From Chinchilla lanigera (Eukaryota; Chordata; Mammalia; Rodentia; Chinchillidae), in contig NW_004955467.1 in assembly GCF_000276665.1 (NCBI RefSeq), positions 1,140,134-1,204,133 on the forward strand: DNA of 64,000 nucleotides, given 5' to 3'. The notes beneath the pieces are model-generated. The model saw nothing but the letters and a program-made list of their open reading frames with translations, made no database searches and had not been told where the DNA came from. This document shows positions 11,399-22,289 of this stretch, in pieces. A program made the translations under genes and the position numbers. The first letter of the stretch is position 1, and each line of letters begins with the position of its first letter.

Positions 11399-11847
11399 CC
11401 TGATGAGTAGTGATGTAGACATTTTGTCGTATATTCATTGGCCCTTTGTATCTCTTTTTTGAGAAATGTCCCTTCAGATCTTTTGCCCATTTTTAAATTG
11501 GGTTCTTTTCTTGGTGTTGGTTTAGTTTTTTAATATATTTTGAGTATTAACTCCCTATCTGATATATAGTCTGCAAGTATTTTTTTACAGTCCGTGCACT
11601 ATCTCTTTACTCTTGATGCTTTCCTTTGCTGTGCAGAACCTTTTAATTTGATGCAGTCTATTTGTAGCTTCATTTTTTAAAAAAGAATCCTCATCTTTGG
11701 AAATGCATACTGAAATATTTACCAGTGAAATAGAATGCCTGAGATTTCCTTGAAAATAACTGACAGGGAGAGAAATGGATAATGGGAGATGAAACAGAAT
11801 TGGCCAGGAGCTGATAATGATGAAAGCTGAGTTGATAGACACAGAGA

Positions 11848-12088
11848 GGATTGTTGTTGTGGTTTGTGTCTGGATGTTCCCCCAAAGTCTCATTCGGTCA
11901 TGGGCTGGCCTTCTAGAGTTTATGATTGATTCGTGGTCTAATGCTGGGATTATGGGTGTGAATGTTTATGCCATGCCACCTTGCCTTGGACTGAAACCTC
12001 TACAAACTGTGAGCTAAATAACCTTTGCTTCCTTAACTTGGGGCATTGGGTATTTTATCTCAGCAATGAGAGAAAACTAACCAAGACA
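11848..12088 (+). mobile_element. MaLR-type LTR fragment
   Basis: Starts GTGGTTTGTGTCTGGATGTT, contains TGAGCTAAATAACC and ends CAGCAATGAGAGAAAACTAA. Same family as the - strand copy at 20975-21322. Confidence 0.72.
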
Positions 12089-12189
12089 ATCACTATATTA
12101 TTTCACTCTACTTATGTATATGTTGAAGTTTTTCATTAAAAACTTTTAAAGAAAAAGACAGATATGGTGATGCATGCCTGTAATTCTTT

Positions 12190-12290
12190 CTTTGTTGTTT
12201 TTTTGTTTTTTTCTGGTATCAGGAATCAAACTCACTACCTCATGCTTGCCAGGCAGGCGCTGTGCTGCTGAGCTAAATCCCCAGCCCCTG
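12190..12290 (-). mobile_element. ID-like SINE inside a B1 remnant
   Basis: CTGGTATCAGGAATCAAACT through CTAAATCCCCAGCCC; TGCATGCCTGTAATTCT duplicated on both sides. Confidence 0.92.
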
Positions 12291-12383
12291 CATGCCTGTA
12301 ATTCTACCTACGTTGAGGCAAGAGGGTATAAATTCATGGTCAACCTGGGCAATTTAATAAAGCCATCTCACATAAAAAATAAA

Positions 12384-12468
12384 GAGACAGGGTATAGCTT
12401 AGTGGCAGAATACTTACCTAACCTGCACAAGCTTCTGGGCTCCATCCCCAGTACAAAATCTTTTGTAA
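12384..12468 (+). mobile_element. ID-like SINE, diverged
   Basis: GGGTATAGCTTAGTGGCAGA through TCCATCCCCAGTACAAA. Confidence 0.7.
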
Positions 12469-12729
12469 AGTAAAATTTGATATCGTGTCATTAAAAAATA
12501 GTGGGCACTTTTGGTGTTCAGTAAACATTAGAACTATCTTTTAGTCTGATCAGTTTGAACTTTTCTTAATATTATGGGGAACAATGAATAGATGTTAGAA
12601 GTTGTGTATTTACTAAAATTAATTATTATTTACAGGTTCATCTTCAAATCTGAAGACTCTTTGGTAATATAAGAATTTTACCTAAAATTATTTTAAGGAT
12701 TTATGTAATGTTTTTGCAAAATAAAAAAT

Positions 12730-12815
12730 TTTTGCTGAGGATATAGCTCAGCGGCACAGTGCCTGTCTAGCAAGCATGAGATCATGAATTTGATTCCTGG
12801 TACAAAAAAAAATCT
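12730..12815 (+). mobile_element. ID-like SINE
   Basis: TTGCTGAGGATATAGCTCAG through GATTCCTGGTACAAAAAA. Confidence 0.88.
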
Positions 12816-12831
12816 CAAAATTAAAATGTAA

Positions 12832-12990
12832 AGCCAGGCATGGTGGCACATGCCTGTAATCCCAGCACTCAGGAAGCTGAGGCAGGAGGATCATCGCAAG
12901 TTCGAGACCAGCTGGGGCTACAAAGTGAGTTAATTGCCAGCCTGAACTGCATAGTGAGACCCTGTCTCAAAAAGACCAAAAAAAAATTTT
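12832..12990 (+). mobile_element. B1-like SINE
   Basis: GGCATGGTGGCACATGCCTG through CCTGTCTCAAAAAGACC. Confidence 0.9.
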
Positions 12991-13167
12991 TTTTTCTTAC
13001 AAAAGTATGTGCACTCAAGAAAAATAAAAAGTATGAAAGACCTCATATTAAGAACATTATCATCCTACCTTGAAGTATAATTTTCCAAGCTCTTTCCTGC
13101 TTATTTGGGTATATGTATGCATGTAGTTTTTATTTGATTGTATTTAACACTGAGAATTATTTTCCTG

Positions 13168-13262
13168 CCAGGTGTGGTGGTGCATGCCTGTAATCCCTGC
13201 ACTCTAAGGGTTCAAGACCAGTCTGGGCAATTTGGTGAGACCCTATTTCAAAATTTAAAAAC
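13168..13262 (+). mobile_element. B1-like SINE, internally deleted
   Basis: CAGGTGTGGTGGTGCATGCC, a jump to TTCAAGACCAGTCTGGGC, then an A-rich end. Confidence 0.7.
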
Positions 13263-13534
13263 AATTTTTTTTAAAAGACTTGGGGAGGTAATTTAGTGAG
13301 AAGACCCTTGGTTCACTACCCAGTGCCACATACGAAAAGGTATTATGTTCTTAATATAGGTTATACTTCTGTTTTATAGCTTAATATGTCTGAGGTATTC
13401 AGAGACTTCATAGGGAGCCATTCTGTAGCTGTATTATAATACATTTCACTATGACCTTTGTGTTGAATACCAAAGTGTTTTCCAACTTTGTGTTATTACA
13501 AACAGAAAGGAAACAATGACAATTGCTAAGAGCA

Positions 13535-13662
13535 CAGATTAGCAAAGCGCAGTGACCCAGGCCTATAATCCCAGCTACTAAGGGGACTAAGGTAGGGGGA
13601 TCATGAGTTCAAGGCCAGCTGGGGGTACACAGGAGGATGCTATCTCAAAGAGGTGGGGGGGG
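13535..13662 (+). mobile_element. B1-like SINE, diverged
   Basis: CAGTGACCCAGGCCTATAAT through GCTATCTCAAAGAGG. Confidence 0.65.
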
Positions 13663-13959
13663 TGGTATTTTAGTTCTCTTTCAAACATTTTAGTCTCAGC
13701 CCCATTTGGGCCTGTGGCTGGACAGCATGTCATAGTGGAACTGTGTTTCAAAACTCATTTCTGGGAGAATTAACTCAAATGGCTCTACCAGGAGAAAATT
13801 CTTGGAAGATCCTGCCTGGTTTCCTGTGGACTTTGTCCCATGGGCCTTTTCTGATTTTTGTATCCTTTTGATTTAGTATATATGAGCTATGAGTATAATA
13901 ACTATGTTGAGTACCGTGAGTCCTCCTAATCAATCACCAAACCTAGAGTGGATTTGGAG

Positions 13960-14065
13960 ACTTTAGATATGACTTCAAATCCTGGATCTGTCACTTTACA
14001 GGTGAGTAACCTTAGTTGAGTTATTTACCCTCTTGATCATTTCCTAATGTCTAATCTGGATTAGA
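13960..14065 (+). repeat. MIR SINE fragment
   Basis: GACTTCAAATCCTGGATCTG and GAGTAACCTTAGTTGAGTTA fit the MIR core. Confidence 0.6.
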
Positions 14066-14418
14066 AAATAGTTTTGTCCTATTTGTCAGGAATAAAATTG
14101 GCATGTAATTATTTTCCATTAAAGTTAAGAATTATCTTGAAAGCTAGACATTTATGTGTATTTATAATTATTTCTTTTGAATAAATCCCTAGAAGAATTG
14201 CTGGATTTTAGCTTATATACTTTAGTGTGAACATAAAAGTAAAGTATGTTTATTGTTTTTTTTAAAGTATGTTTATTGTTAAGGCATTAGAGATGCTTGT
14301 TATTAGAAACTGAAAGTGTTTTATAGTTCTATTTTTAGACAGTTATTCTAATACTTTATTATACACATGTTCCAAACTTACTTTTGTGTATACTAATATG
14401 GATAGCATAATATAGAGA

Positions 14419-14454
14419 GTGTGTGTGTGAGTGTGTGTGAGTGTGTGTGTGTGT
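14419..14454. repeat. (GT)n microsatellite
   Basis: GT repeats with two GA interruptions. Confidence 0.95.
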
Positions 14455-14536
14455 ATGGCTGTGTTGCAGAGATTTGAACTCAGGATCTTGCCTATGCTAA
14501 GCACACATGGTACTACTGAGCTACACCCTAGCCTCT
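14455..14536 (-). mobile_element. ID-like SINE, diverged
   Basis: AGAGATTTGAACTCAGGATC through CTGAGCTACACCCTAGCC. Confidence 0.7.
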
Positions 14537-14663
14537 AATATGGAGTATTTTAATGAAAATAAATGATGTACATATGATTTTATTGTATATGTCTGAATAT
14601 AAGGGGAATAGATATTCAAAGAAGATTTCTAAAAACCTTTTTTATCTTCCTTAGACTATAGAT

Positions 14664-14848
14664 CAGTGATGGCAAACTTTTTAGAGACTGATTGCCAAAC
14701 TGCAACCCAAAACTCACTTATTTATTGCAAAGTGCCAATACCGCAATTAAATCAAAATATTGAGAAAAAAACCAAACCTCATACATTAACATATTTTGTC
14801 TTAAAAGAAAACCACAATAATATGCATTGCCATAGTTCACCACCACTG
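14664..14848. mobile_element. Complete hAT-type MITE (185 bp), OposCharlie-like
   Basis: The ends are imperfect inverted repeats (CAGTGATGGCAAAC at the left; the right end reads CAGTGGTGGTGAAC on the other strand, 11 of 14 matching). The element is flanked by a perfect 8-bp direct repeat CTATAGAT at 14656-14663 and 14849-14856, the target-site size of hAT transposons. The left subterminal sequence resembles what I recall of OposCharlie1 (OC1), but that name is from memory. It has no coding capacity, so it is non-autonomous. Confidence 0.85.
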
Positions 14849-14929
14849 CTATAGATGAGATAGAAAATACAGTGCCAAAAAAAAAAAAATACACATACCA
14901 GGAAAGAAAAACTTGAATAAACATTTTAA

Positions 14930-15222
14930 TACCAAATTTATTGAGATATTATGAGATTCATACAAGTTATCTTTCGCCTCTACAATTACAAGGGGTGCTC
15001 AATTGGTGACCATTAGCTTCCAGGCATTTTATTAGTACGGTGAGCTGCTGCTTGGGTAACCTCGGTCATTGAGTTTACTACACATGCATTTTCAATTTTC
15101 TCTCTAAGACCTGGCAGTGTAGTGGTTTTCTGCACTATACAACATTCCCTAGGGTCCCCCATAGGAGGATAATACCATCTGTTGAAAAAACAGCGTACTA
15201 TTTTTTTTTTTTTCTGAGACAC
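14930..15222 (-). pseudogene. Possible C-terminal remnant of a mariner-like transposase
   Basis: A - strand frame contains TLPGLREKIENAC followed by a stretch that, after an in-frame stop, continues WSPIEHPL before a final stop at 14986-14988. This layout (LRERI helix, about 40 residues, then an IEHL end) is like the C-terminus of IS630/mariner-type transposases. It is short and damaged, and the 5' part is cut by a B1-like SINE. Low confidence; could be coincidence. Confidence 0.3.
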
Positions 15223-15348
15223 GGTCTTGATATGTAGCTCAGACTTGAATTCACTGTGGAGCCCAGGCTAGCCTCAAACTCACTGTGATCGTCCTGCCTC
15301 AGCCTCTTGAGTGCTGGGATTACAGGTGTGCACCACCATGCTCCACAG
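15195..15348 (-). mobile_element. B1-like SINE
   Basis: TCTGAGACACGGTCTTGATA through GGGATTACAGGTGTGCACC; flanked by AGCGTACTATTTTT / CATCGTACTATTTTT. Confidence 0.88.
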
Positions 15349-15514
15349 CATCGTACTATTTTTCTTTTCCTGAAGTGTGGGGGGGCTGAATATATGGGGG
15401 GGCTCTATATAATTTGATGTCTAATTTATCAATTTAGTTATGTCTTTACATTTAGAATCATACAACATATAAAGTATAGTGATTTAGAATCAATTGCTGC
15501 TCTGATTTTCCTTC

Positions 15515-15602
15515 TTTGTTCTTTTCACAGTGCTAGAATTAAAGCAAGGGTCTCACACATGCTAAGCAAGCACTCTACCACTGAACTCTACATTCCTGCC
15601 TT
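15515..15602 (-). mobile_element. ID-like SINE, diverged
   Basis: CAGTGCTAGAATTAAAGCAA through ACTGAACTCTACATTCC. Confidence 0.6.
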
Positions 15603-15849
15603 GGTTCTTTTTTATAGGCATCACAGGCATCTTTGACATTAGCATCACCATCACCATCATCATTTCAGCCACTTCTGAATTTATTTAACACCAGTTCTGG
15701 AGAATGTAACCTCCATTTCTTTCTGTTGCTCAAGATAAGCTTTTTTTATTCTATTGGAAATTTTATTCTATTTCTATAACATTTGCCCATTATATATGTG
15801 ACTGCCTTGTATAATCTGACTAGTCACTGTATTGCTTTTTAAAGCTACC

Positions 15850-15936
15850 TTTGGTTGTAGATACAGCTTAGTGATGGAGCACTTGCCTAGCATGTGCAAG
15901 GACCTGGGGTCGTCCCTGGTACCGAAAAAAAAAGTC
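15850..15936 (+). mobile_element. ID-like SINE, diverged
   Basis: TTGTAGATACAGCTTAGTGA through GTCCCTGGTACCGAAAAA. Confidence 0.75.
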
Positions 15937-16121
15937 AGAGAAAGAGAGAAAAGAAGCAGAAAAAAACTATGTGTGAGCTATTTTTACAAGGATATCTACT
16001 ATTTAAAATTGTGAGGTCATAACTCTGGAATAATTATATAAATCCATTAAATTTCTTTATCTCTTCTTAAAGTGATGTTAGATAATCTCTATCCTTGAAT
16101 GTTTTCTAAAATTATCAATGA

Positions 16122-16252
16122 AGCTGGGTGTGGTGGTGTATGCTGGTAATCCTAGCACTCAAGAGGCTGAGGCAGGAGGATTGCTGTGAGCTCGAGGCCA
16201 GCCAGGCTACATAGAGAGACCCTGTCTCAAAAAAAAAAAAAAAAAAAATCAA
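16122..16252 (+). mobile_element. B1-like SINE
   Basis: GCTGGGTGTGGTGGTGTATG through CCTGTCTCAAAAAAA; the ATCAATGAAG flank is repeated. Confidence 0.88.
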
Positions 16253-16309
16253 TGAAGATCATGTCAAGACATATTTTTGTCAAACAGTGTTTAACATTAA
16301 TTAGATCCT

Positions 16310-16729
16310 GGTGGGGTTTTTTTTAAAGGTATGTAAAAGTCATTTTGGACACCAGGAAATTTGGGTGTGGACTACATACCATACAATATTTTGAAAATAA
16401 TGTACATATATTTTTAAGTATGATAAGACATTGCAGGAGATGCCTTAGGAAAGTATACTAGAAGTGTTTAGGGGTGAAGTGTAATTCAGCTATTACTGTC
16501 TTCAATATACTTTCATATGATTCAACCAAAAGAAAATTGGAGGCAGGTAGAGATCAAAAGCAAATGTAGGGCCGGCGATATAACTCAGCAGCATAGCACC
16601 TACCTGGCAAGTGCAAGGTCGTGAGTTTGATTGCCAATACCAAAAAAAAAGCAAATGTAGTAAAATGTTTACAACGGGCAAATGTAGGTGATGGGCGTTA
16701 CTCATTGTACTATTGTCTCCACTCTTTTT
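16310..16729 (+). mobile_element. Old repeat remnant, split by an ID-like SINE
   Basis: GATGCCTTAGGAAAGTATAC and GATGGGCGTTACTCATTGTA look like an old L1 3' end. It directly abuts the tail of the - strand L1 at 16730. Confidence 0.4.
16569..16652 (+). mobile_element. ID-like SINE
   Basis: GGGCCGGCGATATAACTCAG through TTGCCAATACCAAAAAA; GCAAATGTAG on both sides. Confidence 0.92.
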
Positions 16730-19390
16730 TTTTATTTTAAAAATAAAAGATCAAAAACATATCAACAAACACAGACATTTACAAAATAACACAAAAACAA
16801 TACAAGCAATACAGAATTTCAGACAAAGATGATAGAAAATTAACAATGGTGGTTGTATTACATATTGATATCCTCAAATTGGTTACTCAGATAAACAAAT
16901 ATATAGACATGTAAGATTGATCAAACACTTAAACATTGTTTCTTTCAATAAAACAATAAAAATCAGTAGTACAACTATCTGAGCTATCCTGTGTATACAT
17001 ATATACATATTTTCCCTTCGTTCTTTCTTTTCTCTTTTTCCTCATCCCAATTGTTCTTTCCTTTTAAGAAATTTCCTTCCCTTTCACAATATCTATTGTA
17101 CCTTTTAGATTTTATTCACTCTTTCAGCTTCTTACACTAGTGAGACAATATGGTGTTTACACATGTGGGTCTGATTTATTTCACTTATGAATATGGTCTC
17201 TAGTTGTGTCCATTTACCTATAAAAGCCTCGAGTTTATCTTTCTTTAGAGCTGAGTAATATTCCGTTATATAAAAATACCACAACTTTTTTACCCATTCC
17301 TCAGTTTATGGACATTTGGATTGTCCACAATTTAGCTATTACAAATTGCAAAGCTGTAAACATGGGTGCACATATATCACTGTGATATGATGTTTTCAGT
17401 GTTCTGTAAAAATACCCAAAAGGGGAATAGCTGGATTGAATGGGACCTCTAGTCCTGGTTTACTGAGGAATCTTCAAGCTGATTTCCACAGTGGTTGCAC
17501 CAGTCTACACTTCCACCAGCAATGGAGAAGGGTTCGTTTTTCTCCACAGCCCCTCCAGCATTTGTTACTGGTTGATTTCTTGATGATAGCCATTCTTCCT
17601 GGGGTGAGATGGAATCTCGTGTTGTTTTAATTTGCATTTCTCACATGACTAATGATGTTGAACATTTTTTCATGTGTTTATTTGCCATTTGTATTTCTTT
17701 ATCTGGGAAGTGTGTATTCATTTCAGATGCCCATTTTTGTATTGGGTCTTTGAATTTGGGGGGGGCTGATTTTTTTAAAAATTCTTTATAGGTTCTAAAT
17801 AGAAATCCTTTGTCCAAGGGACAGTTGGCTAAAATTTTTTCCCGATTTGTGGGTTTGTGGGTTTTCTTTTTACTCTGCTGGTGATTTCTTTAGCTGTGAA
17901 AAAACTTTTCAATAAGATGAGATCCCAGTTGTTGATTCTTTGAAGTATTTCTTATGCAGTTTGGCTTTTGTTGAACTCTGTGCCTAGTCACATGTCTTCA
18001 AGATTTTTGCCTGCTGGAGTAGATTTAGTGTTTCTGTTTTAATATTTAGATTTGTGATCTATTTTGACTTGAGTTTGATGCATGGTGATAGACATGGGCC
18101 TAATTTCAGTCTTCAGCATGTGGAAAGGCAGTTTTTCCAGCACCATTTATTAAAGAGGTTATCCTTCTTCCAGTAAACTTGTTTGACCCCTTTGTCAAAG
18201 ATTAGGTGGCTGAGTGTCTTTGTGGTTGTGGCCGTTTCTTCCCATCTGTTCCATTCATCCTCAGTCCTATTTTTTGCCAGTACCATGTTGATTTTATCAT
18301 AATAGCTTTGTAGTATGATTTCAAGTCAGAGATTATGATACCACCTGACTTGTCTTTGTTGCCCAGGATTGCTTTTGCTATTCTGGGTATCTTCCGATTC
18401 CAGATGAATTTTAGGAATGCTTTCTGTAGATCTGTGAGGTATTATAATGGTATTTTAATTGGGATTGCATTGAATCTGTATAACAATATTGGGAGTATGG
18501 CCATTTTCACAATGTTGGTTCTTCCTATCCATGAGCAAGGAATATCTTTCCATTTTCTGAAATACTCTTTGATCTCTTTTTCAGAGTACTGCAGTTTTCA
18601 CTGTGTAGATCTTTTACTTCTTTTGTTAGATTGATTCCTAGATATTTTAATTTTTTGGATGCTATTGTGAAAGGTATGGTTTCCTTAACTTCTCTCTCAG
18701 TGTGTTTGTTGTTTGTGTGTAGGAATGCTATTGATTTTTGATTGTTGATTTTGTACGCAGCTATGCTACTGAATTTGTTGATTAATTCTAGGAGTCTTTT
18801 GGTGGAGTTTTTGGGGTCTTCCATGTAGAGTATCATGTCATCTGCGAATAATGAGAATTTCACTTCTTTCTTTCCTTTTCTTATTCATTTTATATCTCTC
18901 TCTTATCTAATTGCCCTGGCTAATGTTTCCAGAACTATGTTGAATAGGAATGGTGACAGTGGACATCCTTGTCTTGTTCCTGATTTTAAAGTGAAAGCTT
19001 TTATTTTTTGCCCATTATGTTGGCTGTATAATGTTGGCTGTTGGTTTGCCATAGATGGCTATGATCAGATTGAGGTAAAGACTGTCTATTCCTATTTTCT
19101 GTAGGATTTTTATCATGAATTCGTGTTGGACTTTGTCAAAAGCTTTTTCTGCATCTATTGAGATGATTATGTGGTTTTATCTTTGGCTCTGTTGATATGG
19201 CATATAACATTGATTGATTTGCGTCTGTTCAGCCATCCCTGTATCCCTGTGATGAATCCTACGTGGTCATGGTATATTATCTTTTTGATGATTTGCTGCA
19301 TTCTGTTTGCTAGTATTTTATTGAGTATCTTTGCATCTATGTTCATTAGGGAGATTGGCCTGTACCACTTTGCTATGAACTTGAAAATGT
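16730..19390 (-). mobile_element. 5'-truncated L1 (LINE-1), - strand
   Basis: The - strand carries a degraded L1 ORF2 and 3' region. A frame at 18525-18863 shows the reverse-transcriptase motif FADDM followed by typical L1 text (YKINNQKS, KYLGINLTKEVKDL). The 3' end is the T-run at about 16725-16733; the 5' end stops within ORF2 near 19390, so about 2.65 kb remains. Stops and frameshifts break the frame; it is not coding-competent. Confidence 0.9.
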
Positions 19391-19451
19391 TTCAAATGAA
19401 TTATTTTAAATCTACTTTAGGAAGTTTTCATTCTATTGTAACCACTGCCCA

Positions 19452-19570
19452 CCCTTTTGAGATGAAGTCTTTCTCTATTGCCCAGGCTGGCTTTGAATCC
19501 CTGGGCATTCCTCCAGCCTCAGACTCCCAAGTAGCCAAAAGCATAGGCTTGTGTGATGTTGCCCAGCTTG
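19452..19570 (-). mobile_element. B1-like SINE, diverged
   Basis: GAGATGAAGTCTTTCTCTAT through AGGCTTGTGTGATGTTGCCC. Confidence 0.6.
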
Positions 19571-19579
19571 TAGCACTTT

Positions 19580-19712
19580 TGTTTTGCTCTGGTTTTGAGA
19601 CAGGGTTTCACTATGCAGTTCAGGCTGGCCTTGAACTCATGGCAATCCTCCTGCCTCAGCCTCCTGAGTGCTGGGATTACAGGCATACACCACCACACCC
19701 AGCTTATAGCCA
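19580..19712 (-). mobile_element. B1-like SINE
   Basis: GAGACAGGGTTTCACTATGC through GGGATTACAGGCATACACC; directly next to another SINE copy. Confidence 0.88.
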
Positions 19713-19714
19713 CT

Positions 19715-19808
19715 TTTTTTTTTTTTTTTTTTGGTGCCAGAAATTGAACTCAGGACCTTGTGCTTGCCAGGCAGGTCCTTGTGCCGATGAGCTATATCCC
19801 TGGCCCTA
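19715..19808 (-). mobile_element. ID-like SINE
   Basis: TTGGTGCCAGAAATTGAACT through GAGCTATATCCCTGGCCC. Confidence 0.9.
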
Positions 19809-19852
19809 TCGCCAGATTTTTAAAATGTAATTTTATGGCATTTAAAAAATTC

Positions 19853-20008
19853 TCACTGGGTGTGGTGGCGCATGCCTGTAATCCCAGCACTGAGGAGACT
19901 GAGGCAAGAGGATTGTTGCAAGTTCAAGACCAGCCTGGGCTACAAAGTGAGCTCAAGGCCAGCCTGAACTGTACAGTGAGATCCTGTCTCAAAAAGACAA
20001 AAAAATAA
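19853..20008 (+). mobile_element. B1-like SINE, full length
   Basis: GGTGTGGTGGCGCATGCCTG through CCTGTCTCAAAAAGAC with the duplicated central block. Confidence 0.9.
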
Positions 20009-20219
20009 TTCTAATGAGGAAGCATAGTTAAAATAGTGTAGTTACAGGAGGAGATGCAAGCACAGTATATGGTATAGAAGTACAATGAAGGGGAAAGTGT
20101 TTAATTCTGCTGGGATGGGCAAGCTGACTAGAGAGGATGATGCCTGAGCAAGAATATAAAGATAATACATTACTGTGCTTGGGTAGCCATACCCGAATAC
20201 TGCATTCTGAGTGGCTTAT

Positions 20220-20310
20220 ACAACAGAAATTTCTTTCTTTCTTTTCTTTCTTTCTTTCTCTCTTTCCTTCTCTTTCTTTCTTTCTTTTTTTTTTTTTTTT
20301 TTTTTTTTGA
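20220..20310. repeat. (TTTC)n and poly-T tail
   Basis: TTTC repeats then about 26 T, the expanded tail of the adjoining - strand B1-like SINE (20300-20445). Confidence 0.9.
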
Positions 20311-20445
20311 GACAGGGTCTTGTTATGTATTTCAGGCTGGCTTTGAACTCACTGTGTAGCCCAGACTGGCCTACACACTCATATCAATCCTCCTGCTTCA
20401 GCATCCCAAGTGCTGTTACAGGTGTGTGCCACCACACCTGGCTGT
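20300..20445 (-). mobile_element. B1-like SINE in an MLT LTR
   Basis: GAGACAGGGTCTTGTTATGT through ACAGGTGTGTGCCACCAC with a long T/TTTC tail. Confidence 0.88.
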
Positions 20446-20974
20446 TTATCACCATTCTTGAGGTAGAAAGTTTGAGATCAGAATGCTAGCATGGCCCGGT
20501 TCTGGCAAAGCCTGTCTTCCTGGCTTATTATAGAAGGGGTCATCTTCTCACTGTGTCCTCACATGACATAGGGAGGGAGGTGAGAAGAGGGGAGAAGGAT
20601 AGGTGAGAGGGAGAGGGTCTTTTAAGGCCACCAGTCCTGTTAGATTTGGTTCCCACCCTTATGATCTCATGTAACCTTAATTAATTCCTAAAGACCCTCC
20701 CTTCACGTACAATCACGTTTAGGGTCAGGGCTTCAACAGATGAATTTGGGAACAGGTGGATGCAGTTCAGTTCATAGTTGATAACTGGGCACTTACTAGG
20801 CACTAAGTTATAAAAGCATGGAGGCCTAAGATGATAGGGTATACTCGGGGGATTACAGTTGGCTTAATGGTGTTAGAGTATAAAGTAAAAGAGTATGGAA
20901 CACTTGAAAGACGAGGCTATAACTGCAGTGGGAGAGGTGAATCCCAAGATTATGAAGCTTGGGACTTGCCGACT

Positions 20975-21322
20975 ATCTTGGTTACTTTTCTCTCGTTTCT
21001 GGGACAAAATACTTTACGCCCAAAATTAAGGAAGGAAAGGTTTATTTCACTTACAGTTTGTGGAGGTTTTAGTCCATACTTGGCAGGTTACAAGGCAGGT
21101 GGCACATGGCAGAGCGCTACAGCTCATGGCAGCAGAACACAGCAAAAGCCACAAGCACTCAAGGGAGGAATGGCAGCAAGCAGCCTCTTCCTCTCCCTTA
21201 CATATGCAAACTATCCACCCCAGGGCAGGTGTGGCTCTCATACCCATAATCAATCAAACTCTAAAAGCCTGCTCCATGACCGCATGAGGCTTTGGGGGGA
21301 CACCCAGACACAAACCATAACA
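20975..21322 (-). mobile_element. MaLR-type LTR
   Basis: Read on the - strand it begins TGTTATGGTTTGTGTCTGGG and ends near AAAAGTAACCAAGATAG, with an AATAAA in the expected place. Internal frames have no known protein. More complete than the relative at 11848. Confidence 0.75.
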
Positions 21323-21349
21323 CTAACCTTAAGAACTTGGGAGTTTATC

Positions 21350-21500
21350 TTATAGGTAGCATGGAGCAGCTTTTAAATAGAAATGTGATATGGCTGCGTT
21401 TGGATTTTTTAAAAGTTGTGAGCAGGACCAATTTGAGCAGAAGCAAGACTAGAAGCACTAAATGAGCTGGGATGCTGATGCAGTCATCCTTGTGAGAGCC
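21350..21500 (+). repeat. Ancient interspersed repeat fragment
   Basis: TTTATCTTATAGGTAGCATG, then AAATGTGATATGGC and GAGCAGGACCAATTTGAGCA. Same kind of repeat as 22900-23870, earlier part. Confidence 0.4.
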
Positions 21501-21802
21501 AAAGGCCACAAAGACAAGAGAGACACAGTACTGAACCATGTGAGGGACGTGATGGATGCAGGAATGATGTGCTATTTTAGATGTAGGTGTTGAGTTGTCC
21601 AGTTGTCCAGTTTTGTAGATGTATTAGTGTCTTAATAGTTTACAGAATTAATAAAATGACTTTCCAAACTCTATGGATAAGTATGTAACTTCTGTAATCT
21701 GAAATTATGTCACTTGTATAATCTTTAGAAACTTGTTTTACCTTTTACTCTGGAAATATTTGGGGAAGTCAACCAATTTTTATGGGCTTATTCATCACAT
21801 TG

Positions 21803-21952
21803 GTTTTTTTTTTTGAGACAGGTCTCACTATGTAGTTCAGAAGAGCTTTGAACTTACTGTGTAGCCCAGGCTGGCCTCAAACTTGCAGTGATCCTCCTGC
21901 CTCAGCCTCCTGAGTTCTGGGATTATAGGCATGCGCCACCATGCCTGGCTTA
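21803..21952 (-). mobile_element. B1-like SINE
   Basis: TTTTTTGAGACAGGTCTCAC through GGCATGCGCCACCATGCC. Confidence 0.9.
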
Positions 21953-22179
21953 CTGTTCACATTTTTAAAAGGAGAGGGTTAGCATGATGTTGTACACATT
22001 TCTGGTCTAATACTGTCTTATGCAATTTGTTTTCTTTGGTCCAGCTTGCTCTTTGTACTCAGATATTTGCTAGGTTTGGTAAATTTCAGAAATAAAACTC
22101 TGACACCTGTCTCAGTAATTTTGTTGGAGAAACCAAAACAGAAGTAGTGTATAACTAAGGGCTGATTCATGAATGGTAC

Positions 22180-22280
22180 AACTCATTCATTCATTCATTC
22201 ATTCATTCATTCACTCACTCATTCATTCAGAGTCCCTGCTCTCCTGAAGCTTACACTCCAGTGGAGGGACAATAATCAGT
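22180..22280 (+). repeat. (ATTC)n microsatellite at an ancient repeat
   Basis: About 11 ATTC/ACTC units at 22183-22228, followed by GAGTCCCTGCTCTCCTGAAG, the old-repeat text also seen at 3645. Confidence 0.8.
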
Positions 22281-22289
22281 ATACAGGTA

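Larger units (their letters stand above)
9360..11580 (-). mobile_element. L1M fragment, - strand, interrupted
   Basis: AGCATATTATCCTCTCGTG, GGTCATATGGTAATTCTATT and GGTTCTTTTCTTGGTGTTGG are L1 ORF2/3' landmarks on the - strand. Breaks: a SINE (9540-9678), a microsatellite (9734-9802), an unassigned ~760-bp insert (10225-10985) and a SINE (11253-11396). Confidence 0.75.
20185..20790 (-). mobile_element. Old MLT-type LTR split by a SINE
   Basis: GAGTGGCTTATACAACAGAAATTT precedes, and the CTCACTGTGTCCTCACATG block follows, a B1-like SINE with a long TTTC tail. This is the layout of an ancient MaLR/MLT LTR. Diverged; family assignment is tentative. Confidence 0.55.

Noticed and set aside
18335..19830. 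219-residue and 99-residue + strand frames
   Set aside because: They run antisense through L1 and SINE sequence; the - strand L1 RT explains the region.
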